DNA of 64,000 bases from Ligustrum vulgare (taxonomy: Eukaryota; Streptophyta; Magnoliopsida; Lamiales; Oleaceae), in the NCBI GenBank assembly GCA_963555705.1, contig OY743168.1, positions 25,903,128-25,967,127 of the forward strand, written 5' to 3'. Numbering within the stretch: position 1 is the stretch's first letter; every line of letters starts with the position of its first letter. This document shows positions 45,506-57,889 of this stretch, piece after piece. Position numbers and translations under genes: made by a program. The notes below the pieces were generated by a model. It did not search any database and had not been told where the DNA came from. It saw only the letters and a program-made list of their open reading frames with translations.

Positions 45506-46260
45506 GACTTTCAAACATCAAACAATCTGCATAAAAAATTGAATTTTCATCTTAATTCACAACAAATGTCGGGAAAGAAATTAATATAACTTCCTAAAGT
45601 TTGTTTCAATAGAAAATCAAAAACTTCAATTTCTGTCTTATTATCCACAGACAAAAAACAGGCTACAGCAGCACAAAAGTCTTCAAATAACTGTTGATCA
45701 ACCTTTACAAGTTACAACACTGAATTAAACAAGTATCCCAAGTCCCAACTCTCACAATTCCTTCAATAATAAAAGGAGAAAATTCATAATCAATTAATTG
45801 AAAATTCCTCCAATCAGAGTTACCTAATTATTCAAAAGAATCAGGATAATTATAGTGATACCATCAATCAAATTCACAAAAAAAGGCATAGCGGCAGCAG
45901 CAGCAGCAATAACAAGAAGCTGAATGAACGTAAAGAAATTTAACTGTTCTATTAGAAAACATAGAATTAAAAAATCAAAAAGAAAATAACGAATTCCTAA
46001 ATTATGAAAACACCGTCAGCTAACAACAGCCCATAAATTATCCAAAAACAGAAAACAAAAATCATAAACGATTTGACAAATAAAAAATATATATATATAG
46101 AAAAGGAAAGGAAAGGTACCTGAAGAAGAAGAGAAGGGAGAAAACCTAGAAAGGGGAGGCGTGGTGAGATCAGCGACGAAATATAGGGATATAAAAAATG
46201 GACCAAATTGAACGAATTGTTCATCAAATTGCATCAATGTGTTCAGAACTCGGCACATAT
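45506..46260 (-). promoter_or_regulatory. 5' UTR with intron and a short upstream ORF
   Basis: A donor at 46120/46119 (TTCAG|GTACC) and an acceptor at 45528-45527 (TTTATGCAG) suggest a non-coding first exon (about 46121-46260) spliced to 45526-45506. The leader exon side has an ATG at 45518-45516 in another frame, giving a 13-codon upstream ORF that overlaps the main start. This could lower translation. Confidence 0.5.
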
Positions 46261-47538
46261 GATAATTATCAAATCATGATTTCCCTCTCATCTCCCCTGG
46301 AGGTTTCCCTAACTTTTGGAAGGAAGAAAAAGAAAGCCTGACTCTGCCAACTCTTGTTATGGGATGGGGGATGTGTCTGTCGATCTTTGGTCGTTCCACC
46401 GCAACACACACATTGAAATGTTCCTTATAGGCTGTAGCTCACGAGGATAAAGTCTTGTTTGGCTAAGAATTAAAGGGTTTACTTTTTTTTTTAGACATTT
46501 AGTGCGCGTTTGATTCTAGTTAAAATGAATTTTTTTTAAAATGAATAGTGATTTTTGGGAGAATTGATGATTGAAATTTGATTGAAAAATGAGTTTTTAC
46601 TTAATACCTAAATAAATAAGTATCATAATAAGCCCTTGTTTGATTCCTCCAAAATTTTATAAAAAATAGTATTTTTTATACAATAATCAATTTCAATCAT
46701 CCAAAAAATTCAAGCCTAGAATCTTTTACTTTTCAAATCACTTTTTAACCACACGATTTTTCAAAACTACTATTCAAAACTCATTTTTTTAATTACTATG
46801 GGAATTAAACAAGGGCTAAATAACTTTTAATGAAAGATAAATATAAATTAATTTTTATTTTAATAGTAAGAGTTGCTTTTCAAAAGTAATTTTTCCAATT
46901 AACATATAAAGAAAAATTATAATTGGACTGCTTGTTCTTGCAATTGGAAGTTTTGGGTTCCGAGTCTTCAAAAATGACGCTTTAATCCCAACGTATTTAA
47001 ATTTGTGAGTCGAGTTATTTATAAAGTTTACTTTAGCCTCCGTTGTAAACTTATTTATAAACAAATGAGAATTGCTATTAAGTCCCGCTAGGGCTCAGCC
47101 TTGGTCTAGGTGGCTATCCATTCATCATTTATGTGCCAAACATGACAGATCTTTAATTCTAGTCTAGTCTACTTGTACAACTATAGTTGACAATTTAGAT
47201 ATGGTAGGATCCTGTTAACTTGCACACATCATCATCTTTTAAATCAACACATCACAATTTGCTACATATGAATTGTCAATCATAATTGTCATAAAAAAAT
47301 TATACAAGTATCATTTTTCGTTAGTGGTGGGTTTGTTGTGGATGCTTGTACACCAAAAGATGTGTTGGGATTGCTGAAGAGTGAATTGTTGCATGTCATC
47401 CAGGGGCGGATCTAGTCCTGCACGAGAGCGTGCGATCGCTCGTGCTGGATCTGTTAAAAAAAATTGTACCTTACAATTGTGGTGTCGAAATTTTTTTCCT
47501 CTTACTTTGTAGTGTCCGCTCGTGCTGGATTGAGTTCC
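46261..47538. other. Intergenic with Tourist-like and other MITE remnants
   Basis: 46499-46818 has near-inverse ends (TAGTGCGCGTTTGATTC and GAATTAAACAAGGGCTA), like a PIF/Harbinger-type MITE. 46640-46810 carries the CTTTTTAACCACA text. 47402 begins CAGGGGCGGATCTAG, the left end of an older element interrupted by the LTR element. Confidence 0.45.
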
Positions 47539-48275
47539 TATTGAAATAATTGGTCAATTATTTGTAATATGAATTAGAAAAGTCTCCAATTGGTGTAATG
47601 GTTGTCACAACTTTTCAAATATTTAGATTCATATTGAAAAGTCTTGATATTTAGAATTGGATGTGACTATTCAAAGATTGAAAAATGAAAAGTCATCACC
47701 TTATGAATGTGTGCAATCTAGACTATTAAAAAATGAAAATGTGTGATCTAATGGTTTAAATTAGTTTTTTCAAGAGATGCAACCTTTTGAAGAGACACTT
47801 GGAAATCTATAAATAGGTCCCTCCTAATTCCATTTTAAAAACTCCAAATCAATTCCATATAATTGATTTCTAATTCTTTCTTTCTCCAAATTTCGTCAAA
47901 ATAATTTCCAAATTATTTTGAGTTTCCTATTCAATATTTATTATTCGATATCAATTCCGTTCTTGAAGAGTATAACCAAGCGTTGGTTCACCCGACAAAA
48001 TTAATAATGTGCTACATTAATTTTGGAAGAAGCGTTGTATCTTGGGAGATGGACGTCTATTTGATCATGTTAGCACCAGTGCAGGGGTGAAATCCGTCTT
48101 AAATAGATTTGTATTCGCATACCTCGCTTCATTTTGTCTCCTTCTAATTTCTCCATGTTATTAAGTCGAAATTAAATGTGCATAAAATGATTTCGGTAAG
48201 TCAAAATTTATTCAATATTTTGCAAGTGTAAGTCGTTATTTAATCGTCTTTGCATGCATGTATTTTTATCCAACA
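47539..48275 (+). repeat. 5' LTR of the non-coding LTR element
   Basis: 737 bp with the TATA box CTATAAATAGG and a conserved AGACGGACGTC-like block (GGAGATGGACGTCTATTTGA) shared with LTR 2. Confidence 0.85.
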
Positions 48276-50134
48276 ATCTTAAGACGGATTTCTCTTTTTG
48301 TTGTGCATGCTATATTCTGTTTTAGCGCATGGATCGATATTAAATTTTGATTAGAAGCATTCTACGAACCTCTATTAGTAGAAAGTATATAAGTTTTGTT
48401 GCTTATGTTGTGTACATTGATACAATTTTGTTGTATCCTAATTATATACTCTCTTATCTTGTTGAAGAGTATGTTACTATATGTTGGTAGAATTATCATT
48501 CATCTTAAATGATAATTTGAAAAAGACAATGGTCTATTTCATGAAAAACCTCACTTAATTTGATAATATTGTGAGATGGTACTTGTGCAAATTAGAAGAT
48601 AATATTATATTATATTATCTTATCATGTTACTTATAATTGCACAAAAAATATATTTATTCATTATGAGGTTTGCCTCTGTAAAATGAAGAATGTGAATAG
48701 TACCGTTGATGAAAATTAAAATTAGTTTGACCTAGGTATCGTGGGGTCGAATAATTCATTCTCAACATAAACTTGGATCTATCCAAATATTTATGGGGAT
48801 AGCAAGGTCTACAAATCACATTCTTAAAATTACCTTTTGTGAAAATGTGAAAAGGTTGAAAGTCCTTTTATACCAAAGAATACAAGAATGATATATTAAA
48901 TCATGGACCATAAACAAAAAGTGGTTATTATTGACCGTCTTAAATATGAAAGTACATGAGATTTCATTGATGTTTCTAGTCATTTATGTGTTGACTAGAA
49001 GTGAGTGGATAAATATAAATAAAAATATGATAGAACTTTAAAAGAGATGATAAACTCTAAGTTCTAGCCTAACCCAGTGTTATGGGGGGGGGGGTATGAT
49101 GATTGTTTATATAACATTCTCAATTAAAGATCAAATGCAACCCAAGATTTGTGAGGGGATGTTGTTGCTTTCTTCAAATTAGAATATTATGATATTCGAA
49201 AATATTTGAAATGATAAACTGCACTGCAATGAATGCCTTGTTAAGTAATATGCGCATGTTGTTGAAAATTTGATATCCAATGCAAGGATTCAAAATCTAC
49301 TAATAAATATATTTTACTATTGATGGTGTAGTTTATTTTGTGAAAATCCTTAATACAACTTAAGAATTGAAAAAAAATTTAGTGCTTTCAATAAAGTTAA
49401 AACGAAGCATGATGGCTTCATACGTTTTCGAATGATACTCTTAAATGGAACAATGCTGATTGTTTTATCAAAGGATAACTTATCGAATCCATTTATAAAT
49501 GGGTTATTTTGAGAGTAGATTGCGCATCGAGGAAAATGTGTGTAAAGCCTAAACTAATCAGTCAGCTTAATGGAAAGCTAACCTGGCGACTGGAGATCCC
49601 ACGGACTAGGTTCAATAGGAAAACTAATTATGATTGACTCGATGAGAAGCACTTCAAAGTTTTTACTCTTTCCCATTTCTATGATGCAAAAGTGCTGCCT
49701 ACAAAGAAAGTTAAAGATAAGCTTTGCTTTTAATGATAACTATATCTTGAGATTAGTACAAGTGGGGTATTGTAGGATACTCTTTATAGAATATCACCTA
49801 TGTTAGTGCGAACGTGGCCGGTTCTTTGAGAATTTTACTTAGGCGAATTCTCTAAAAGCACTCACAGAACCCAAGTTGTTCAGGGCCGAAATAATGAACA
49901 CAATAGAGAACCAAGTTTGATATGAGAGATGATGTGTTTGATCTATTGTCTGAGCTTTCAATAACGACTGATAGTTCAAAACGTTGTGTTCACTGATTAG
50001 CCAAGTGAGTTCGATAGATTCTTACTACGGAAGGTTCACAGCGAAAGCTACCTATCTTGATGCGTTATCTTGCAAATTGTACTCTTCTTCATCTTCCTTG
50101 TTCTGAGTCGATTTCTTCCATTCATGTGGGGGAT

Positions 50135-50906
50135 TGTTGGAATAATTGGTCAATTATTTATAGTATGAATTGGAAAAGTCTCCAATTGGTGTAATGGTTG
50201 GTCACAACTTGTCAAATATGTAGATTCATATTGAAAAGTCTTGATGTTTAGCATTGGATGTAACTATTCAAAGATTGAAAAATGAAAAGTCATCACCTTA
50301 TGAATAGGTGCAATCTAGACCATTAAAAAATGAAAAGGTATGATCTAATGGTTTTAATTAGTTTTGCCAAGAGATGCAACCTTTTGAAGAGACACTTGAA
50401 AATCTATAAATAGGTCCCTCCTAATTCCATTTTAAAAACCCCAAATCAATTCCATATAATTGATTTCTAATTCTTTCTTTCTCCAAATTCCGTCAAAATA
50501 ATTTGCAAATTATTTTGAGAAAGTATTCGATATTTATTATTCGATATCAATTCCGTTCTTGAAGAGTATAATCAAGCGTTGGTTCGCCCGAAAAAATTAA
50601 TAATGTGCTATATTAATTTTGTAAGAAGCGTTGTATCTTGGGAGATGGACGTCTATTTGATCATGTTAGCACCAGTGCAGGGGACGAAATTCGTCTTAAG
50701 GAGATTTGCATTCGCATACCTCGCTTCATTTTATCTCCTTCTAATTTTTCCATGTTATTAAGTCGAAATTATATGTGCATAACATGATTTCGGTAAGTCA
50801 GAATTTCTTCAATATTTTGCAAGTGTAAGTCGTTATTTAATCGTCTTTGCATGTACGTATTTTTTTTCATTAAAAGAATATAATTATACACTAATTTTAT
50901 CCAACA
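50135..50906 (+). repeat. 3' LTR of the non-coding LTR element
   Basis: 772 bp, beginning directly after the polypurine tract. A spurious short frame at 50579-50761 lies in it. Confidence 0.87.
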
Positions 50907-51555
50907 ATTCCTGGATTCGCTCCTAAATTGTTATCACTCGATTACCAGAGAATGCATTGATGGGTCTGATTGTATTTGGCTCTATGATGAGGGTGCATGA
51001 CTTGGGGTTTATAGAGTGTTTGAGGGTTGGACATTAAGTAAATATATTTTCTTATTCAGTGTTTCACTTCAAGTAGTCATGCTGCCATTTATCTGTGATT
51101 TTACTTGGTTTCTAGACCTAATATATTGGAAATGTTTCCTATTGAGATGAAAGATTATGAAATAATTGCTTTAATTTGACGAATATGTATATAATTTTAA
51201 AATGAGAAGATGGGGTTTGTTGTCAATGTAAGATATCAAAAGAATTTTATTAAATGTGAGATAGCAATACAGGATTTCAAGCTCTTATGCTCAAATGAAA
51301 CTACAAATTAGACGAAACAATGCCATTTTAACAAGCAAGTTTAGATGAAAACATCAAAAGATATTGCAAAACAGGTGCTAATGATGTTCAAATTAACGAA
51401 TACATCTAGCACTTTGGCTTTTAATATTATATATCCAAAACATATTACAAAACAAGTGCTAATGCTATTCTGAAACTAAAAACCACATATGAAGTCTCAC
51501 ATTAGAGACCTTTCTATTATTGGGTGAACGCCCGAGTCTCCAAACGACGAGAGGA
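50907..51555. other. Intergenic
   Basis: The right remnant of the inverted-end element and AT-rich unassigned sequence; no gene. Confidence 0.4.
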
Positions 51556-52850
51556 CTATAAATTAAGTCCATTGCTTTCACTAAAACCTTTACAAAACTC
51601 ATCAATATGATCACAACAATCAATATTACTCATAGAGACAGTAGTATTTTTCATAGCACTCAAAGATGATTCATTTTTATTTACTTTTGATTTAAACTCA
51701 TCCATCATATTCAATAACACAACACAATTCTCATCCGAAATGACGGCCAAGTCTGCAAAATCATCCTTTTTTTTTGTAACTTGTGATGACATTTCATCTC
51801 CTTTCTAATCATCATAGAAAACTTTCACCCTTGTGTGAGATCTTTTTAAGTCATGCCAATATATACTTTTTGGGGATTGTGTGAATATCAATTTCAAAAG
51901 AACGGATAAAGTATGCTTGCATAATATTCCTCAAAATTCAAAAAATCAACAAGCACATTTAACCTCATTTCCACCTTCAACACAAGAAACAGTAAAGTGA
52001 AGCTTTTTATGTTTATCTCCAACCAATATATCCTCAACAATATCAAATACTCCATTTTTCTCGTCAATGCAGGAAACTTCACAATATAATTTTCCAGTCA
52101 ACCCTCTTTGAAATTCTTTAAATTCTTAATTAGTATATACACTCTGAAATTGCTTTTCTAATTCAAAACGTGTCACAAGGAATCAATGTAGTAAAAGACT
52201 GAAAATCATCATGATTTTACTTTTCAACCTTGCTTCTTAAAGCATTATCATATTGTTTGACACTAAGTTGTGTTGTTGACAAACGAGCCCAAAATGTGTC
52301 CTTTTACAAATGCAGGTATACAAAGATGCCTCTTTTTATGCAAATGATCTAACCACACATTTTCACGAAGGATGAATTCAATAATGAAATGCTCTCACTT
52401 TTCTTCAAATTCTTCTTTCTCCAATGATGTATACACAACATTATGCAAGACACTTTATATTTTATCATACAATCTATAGCACATTAACTTCTCTAGTATC
52501 TTTTTCATTATATGTCATAGACACTAACGATGTCTAGTGTCAGGATAAACAACCTCAATAACTTTCTACATTGCTTTATCTTGATCGATCGGTATTTATC
52601 ACACTCAATGCACGTTCAAACATACATGCTTTCAAGAATGAAATAGCCAAATAAATGTATGAATGTACTCACTTGATAGTAGTCACATCCAAATAAAATT
52701 GAGTGTCCATGGTAGTTTGCCCCTACAAAAGGTGTAAAGGGCATAACATACTTATTTGTGAAGTAAATTGTGTCAAATGTAAACGCATCACCAAATTCTT
52801 CGTAAGTTGTATCATACTCCTTGCATCGACCCAAAATAAATTCCTAATTC
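51556..52850 (-). pseudogene. FAR1/FHY3-type (MULE-derived) gene remnant
   Basis: Minus strand. The MULE-type core begins at 52834 (GRCKEYDTTYEEFGDAFTFD, then TNKYVMPFTPFVGANYHGHSILFG). Further on, in changing frames, come TDRSR, FHYxxHPS-like, SFELEKQFQSVYTN, then LTGKLYCEVSCIDEKNGVFD and a SWIM-like zinc site (KCACSFFEF, LCKHTLSV). The last open piece at 51792-51556 corresponds to a variable C-terminal part. Intact FAR1 proteins are light-signalling transcription factors of 600-800 residues. This copy lacks the N-terminal DNA-binding domain and has many stops. Confidence 0.8.
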
Positions 52851-54244
52851 AAGAGTTATCATCTACATTTAACTTTTGAGTTATTGTATACAATCGAAGA
52901 AAAAGGGCAAATAACAATGCAAGTGTTTATCCACAATAACCGCAAAGCAATGGTGGCGATGAAGTGGCATTGTCTATCAGAGGATGAAGGTGGTGGTGGC
53001 CCACAAAGTGTTCTTTGCATTGGATTGGATTGGGTGCAGTGCATGCGCTAGTATCAAAGAAGAAAATTTCACCGACGGTTTGGAGAATGGGGGTAGCCAT
53101 CGACCTTTATTTGGGGGATGAAGTAACCGTTGGTGTTGACTTGAGTTGGGGTAATGTCCGCCTTGGTGGATTGTTTGGTTTGTTTATTTTCTTTTTACAA
53201 TCTTTTTATTTTTATTTTTTTAATTTAGTGTTACTTGTTATTGAAATCCGAAAAGTTGACTTTGATTCTAAAAGAAACAGATTGTGACAAAAGGACTATT
53301 TAAAACTCATTCACACCTTTTCTAAAGGTTAGGGACAAAGCTGTTATTTTATCCAAAAGGGACCAATTAGGCAATTACCATACCAAACAAGTAGTGATGG
53401 CAACGGGGCGAGTTCGGGTCGGGCCCCCCGACCTGTGCCCCGCGAGTTTTTCATTTTCAAACCCGCCCCGCGACCCCCGAATTTCTGGTCGCCGCCCCGT
53501 TTAATTTTTTTTAAGTTTTTTCGATATTTTTTTTCCTTATTATTTTTTATTAATTTATTTAATCAGGTCGGGACAGTCAAACCCAAACCCGCCCCGTGAC
53601 CCATCCGGTCGGGGAAATCGCCCCATACCCGTCCCGCCGACCCGCGGGGCGGGTTTTTTTCGCTCCATTAGGGACGGGTTCGGGTCGGGTACCCGTCGAG
53701 TTTTTTTACCATCTCTACAAAAAAAATTATGGACCATTTGTGCCAAATACCCAACAATTTTTTATTTGCCACGTTGTCATTTCTCTTGTTCCAATGACAA
53801 CCTACCTAAACTAAAAAACAAAAATGAAAGATTTTATCCCATGTTTAAAGATGTGAAGACCAAGATCCAGCTCGCCTCAACAAGAAGAGCAAACTCATTA
53901 ATTTGGAAAAAAATTTAGCAAAAAACTTATTTTATCCCATGTTTAAGTACTATATATAATAATTATACACACACACACAGAGAAAGGAAAGGAGAAGAAG
54001 ATTTATTTAAAAAAAAAAGGGAAAATGGAAAAACAAATCTCCTTCTCTTAACAAAAGATACAAAATAAGCATCATAAAAGGTGACAAATGAATCTGCACA
54101 CAAATATCTTCGTCCCTATGCTATCTGCACAATTTATTTAGTATTTATTAAACTCTTTTTCATTTCTAAGTATGGTACATACACTTGTGACTTGTTCGTT
54201 AAGTAAACTAGACCATAATAATGAAGAAAATTAAGCTAAAATCT
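52851..54244. other. Intergenic with a hAT-like MITE
   Basis: No gene except the MITE listed next. 52851-53290 has chance frames without family resemblance. 54170-54244 is probably the 3' UTR of the small gene. Confidence 0.4.
53392..53717. mobile_element. hAT-like MITE, G-rich
   Basis: 326 bp from TAGTGATGGCAACGGGGCG to TTTACCATCTCTA (inverse TAGAGATGGTAAA). Eight-base flanks CAAACAAG and CAAAAAAA agree at six positions. The interior repeats GGGTTCGGGTCGGG and CCCGCCCCG, far richer in GC than its surroundings. Confidence 0.75.
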
Positions 54245-54583
54245 TCATTTATTTTCTGTGCTTGCTTTCTTCTTCATTATTCCGTACATACCGCCCTCCT
54301 TCAGATACTCCACATACCTTGAGAATTCCGGCTTCGCAGTTGCCTTCTTTCTTCGCCGGCCTGATTCCACAAAAATGCTGAAAAACGGATGAATTTTGCT
54401 CACCTTTTTGGCCTGCTCCGCCGCCACTGGAGTCAAGTTTTTCGGCGATGAATTGAATATTTTAGCCGGCAAGGTTCTGGATTTGCTCAATTTAGGCACC
54501 AGAGGATCGGTAGGGGGCTCCGTCTCATCGCTTAATTTATCGTAGCCCTGGCGGCCTCTTCGTGTACTCAGAGCCCTAAACAT
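54245..54583 (-). CDS. Small plant-specific protein of 112 residues
   Basis: Single exon, ATG at 54583 (MFRALSTRRGRQGYDKL), stop at 54245. The pattern is familiar from short uncharacterised plant proteins: a basic start with a Y-x-KL turn, a Pro/Ser middle (KSRTLPAKIF), a KIHPFFSIF segment and the C-terminal RYVEYLKEGGMYG. No signal peptide or membrane span. Codon use and the clean frame suggest a real gene. A TATA-like ATTTATATATAA lies about 90 bp upstream on the minus strand (54667-54680), with the transcript start plausibly between. Function unknown. Confidence 0.82.
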   Translation of the reverse strand: MFRALSTRRGRQGYDKLSDETEPPTDPLVPKLSKSRTLPAKIFNSSPKNLTPVAAEQAKKVSKIHPFFSIFVESGRRRKKATAKPEFSRYVEYLKEGGMYGIMKKKASTENK

Positions 54584-56300
54584 GGTGCATAGAGATTGAA
54601 TTTGGGGTTGGTTTATAATTGTTGTGCTTAGATTTATGGGAAGAATTTCCAGTGGGTGAAGATATTATTATATATAAATTAAAAATTAATGGGTACCTAT
54701 AGTCAAATGTAAATGTAGACAAGTTGGACTGACCCGACTCCGAAAGCTAACCTCTCAAAAAGGGATAAAACCTGGCAAAGCTCGACCGTATCAGATTTGG
54801 ACTGAATTAAATATGAATAGTCGAGTTATGTCATTTAATGCATTTCCAGAATATATTTCCTTCTTCTTTGGAATAATTTAAGAAATTGAAATCAAAATCT
54901 GTTAAAAAAAAAAAAAAAAAATTATAAACAAGTTACTGAACAGTTGGAATCACCATGTAGCTTGCCAGCTTGGTACTGCATGCGTCTATGGAAGCAGTGT
55001 GAAGTTGAAATTTTGTTAGTTGACTTCTTGTGCATAATCCAACTTTTCACCAGGGTGAGAGGTTCCGTAACAAATAAACTTACATTATAATAATAAGTAA
55101 ACGCCGCCACCATTTTATTAAGATTTGAATGTAACTTTAAATAGGAAAAAATCACTAATACAGGGAAAAAAACCATTTTATTAAGATTTGAATGTAACCT
55201 TAAATAGGAAAAAATCACTAATACAGGGAAAAAAACCATTTTATTAAGATTTGAATGTAACCTTAAATAGGAAAAAATCACTAATATAGGGAAAAAACCA
55301 TTTTATTAAGATTTGAATGTAACCTTAAATAGGAAAAAACCACTTATACATTCAGGCCCCTCACTGTAGCAGCTACCGTGAGAGACTTGAACATCTAGGC
55401 CTCATGTACATGAAGAATGATTCCCTCAAATAAATTGTGAAGTAGGTGAGCACGGAGGTCTTGTGTGAAGAGTTCGATTCTTCTTAGCAACACTTTATCA
55501 GTTGATTCTGTCATACCAAGCTTGTCTAGCATGATTTACCTTATTGACGTATTTTGCTGACTATTACGTCAAGCTCGAAAGTTTACCCCAATGCGCATCC
55601 ATCGAGTATCGGTTACTATGGTTCCCCGTCATAACAAAAATAAATAAATAAATAACTAGCTTTACAAGTTACAAACATTAAAAATACTAGAATAAATTTA
55701 ACAAATTCTAAATTGGCTATAAAGACGAACAATTTTAATTATAAAATCTTATTATTTTGTTGGTCAAAGATTGTTATTTCAAATCACGAGTTATATTTTA
55801 TAATTTTTAATGTTGGTTAAACACGCTCCCAAATGAACGTAGAAGGTGCTTCTCATTTCATTAATGATAAGTTACTCAAATTACTAGAAATTTGTGATGG
55901 TGAAAAAATTGGTTAATCAAAAAAAAAAAAAAAAAAAAAAGATATATTTATTTATTAAAAATTATTGATTATAATCAAATAAAATGACATCAGGTTTGAA
56001 TAGTGTACCACGTAAGGGCAACTTGGTAGCTACAATGTACAACTACTGATCATTGACCAATCTTCTTTAATAATTACAAAAATGGGTCAATGGTGGAGGC
56101 TAGCTGATGAGTCGACGACACATACTTGAAACATTCAAGAAATCAATTTCTTTTTAAAATTAATTTCTAGAAACCAAAGTTAAGTCAGAAAAGGGTTTCA
56201 ATCAATAAATTAATCAACGAGATAATGCGATTATAAAAAATTAATTTAATATAATAAACTTCTAAATCCAGTTAAACGTATGAATATACTGTATTAATGG
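54584..56300. other. Intergenic with a 63-bp tandem repeat
   Basis: Besides the repeat listed next, it contains A-runs at 54905 and 55918 and no gene. Confidence 0.45.
55110..55347. repeat. 63-bp tandem repeat, about 3.8 copies
   Basis: Units start ACCATTTTATTAAGATTTGA at 55110, 55172, 55235 and 55297, with a shared AAAAAATCACTAATA(C/T)AGGG part. 63 is a multiple of three, so the minus strand shows a repeated peptide frame that need not be coding. Confidence 0.92.
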
Positions 56301-56627
56301 TAGTATGTTTATTCTTTCAGCAATAAACTAGCATGGTCGCATGGAGAAACAAATAATCATGTTCACATGCCTTTGATAATACAAATCTAGAGCCGAGTCA
56401 AGATCACGAAGGATGGACGGAATCAAGCTACAAATTGTGAAATCAAATCAATGAAAATTGAATAGTCATATATAGAGTTTTATTTGTTGTATATTACCTT
56501 ACTTATGTAAATCTTTTATTTTTGTAATCTTTATCTTATTTAGCTTATCTAGTAATACAAGAAACTTTGTATATTTATACTGCTACTCAATATCAATAAA
56601 ATTGTTCAGTTCAAATAATTCTTTACA

Positions 56628-56640
56628 TAGTATCAAAGCC
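56628..56640 (+). promoter_or_regulatory. Primer binding site of copia 3
   Basis: TAGTATCAAAGCC directly follows the ...TTTACA end of the LTR. It is a decayed initiator tRNA-Met site. Confidence 0.7.
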
Positions 56641-56774
56641 AATCTAGACTCTCACGAGAAAGTTTTTTTTTTTTCAACAACTCTCAGTCACCATAACCTA
56701 TTTCCGAGTAGGAACCCTATTTTCTCCACCTTCTTCCTCCGCCAATTGCTCATGTCACTACAACAAAATGGGAC

Positions 56775-56960
56775 TTTTGCAACACTTAAACGGCAACATT
56801 CAGCGACTAAATGTTGCTAGCATTCAGTGACTAAATGTTGCTAGAATGTTTAGCAACATTTAGTCACTGAATGTTGCCTTTGGTTCATATTTTTAAGATT
56901 TGTACATTTTTGCAACGTTTAAATATTGTTGCGATAAGTTGAAATTTTTGCAACACTTAA
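56775..56960. repeat. Left subterminal array of CACTA 2
   Basis: Short copies of GCAACATTTAG / CTAAATGTTGC and TTTTGCAACACTTAAA in both orientations. The array is the inverse partner of the right one. Confidence 0.88.
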
Positions 56961-56965
56961 ATTAA

Positions 56966-57270
56966 GGCCCCATTCTTTTTGCTGTTTTGAGTCCGTTTTG
57001 AGTTTTCAATTTTTGAAAATATCGAAAACGCGTTCACTTTGCCCATTTTCAGAAACGCGTTTTCCAAAACCCCAAAAAAAATACAAAGGAAACTCAAAAC
57101 GAGTTTATTGCGTTTTGAATATTTTGTGTTAAAAAGTCCAAAACGACCAAAACGCGCGTTTTGGATTTTTTTTTTTTTTTTTGTTGTAAATGTGAGACAC
57201 TTCCTTCACTTGAAGTTCTTATATTATTTTTCCATTATATATAGATCCATGTTAAGATTTTTTTTTTGTA

Positions 57271-57326
<56 letters not shown>

Positions 57327-57846
57327 TTAAATGTGAGACACTTCCTTCACTTGAAGTTTTTATGTTATTTTGTTATTATATATAGATTCATGTTAAGATT
57401 TTTGTTTTGTAAATTATTATTATTTTTTTTTTTTTATATTTTGTAAAAGTGAGACATTTCATTCACTTGAAATTCTTTTATTATTTTGTCATTATATATA
57501 GATCCATGTTGAGATTTATTTATTTATTTTTTGTAATTTTTTTTTTATGTAAAAGCGAGACACTTCATTCACTTGAAATTCTTATGTTATTTTGTCATTA
57601 TATATAGATCCATGTTAATTTTTTTTTTTTGTAATTTTTTTTTGGGTAAAAGTGAGACACTTCCTTCACTTGAAGTTCTTATATTATTTTGTCATTATAT
57701 ATAGATCCATGTTAATTTTTTTTTTTTTTTTTTTTGTAATTTTTTTTTTATTATTATTTTTTGGGATAAAAGTGAGACACTTCTTTCACTTGAAGTTCTT
57801 ATATTATTTTGTCATTATATAGATCCATGTTAAGATTTTTTTTAAA

Positions 57847-57889
<43 letters not shown>

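Larger units (their letters stand above)
47539..50906 (+). mobile_element. Non-coding LTR retroelement (copia-like LTRs)
   Basis: LTRs are 47539-48275 (737 bp) and 50135-50906 (772 bp). LTR 2 starts TGTTGG and ends CCAACA; LTR 1 starts TATTGA, a decayed TG. Flanks GTTCC and ATTCC are a 5-bp duplication with one change. A polypurine tract (GTGGGGGAT) precedes LTR 2, fixing the plus orientation. Each LTR has a TATA box (TATAAATA at 47808 and 50405). The 1.86-kb interior codes for nothing recognisable, and no clear tRNA-Met primer site follows LTR 1. LTRs differ at several percent, so it is older than the other two LTR elements. A 35-bp insertion near the end distinguishes LTR 2. Confidence 0.85.
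47402..50946. mobile_element. Older inverted-end element interrupted by an LTR element
   Basis: Left CAGGGGCGGATCTAG and right CTGGATTCGCTCCTAA are imperfect inverses. The LTR element sits between them. Removing it leaves only about 180 bp, so this was a small MITE. Target duplication not settled. Confidence 0.45.

Noticed and set aside
57039..57446. 135-codon Phe/Ile-rich frame
   Set aside because: Produced by T-rich and ATT microsatellites inside the Harbinger-like element.
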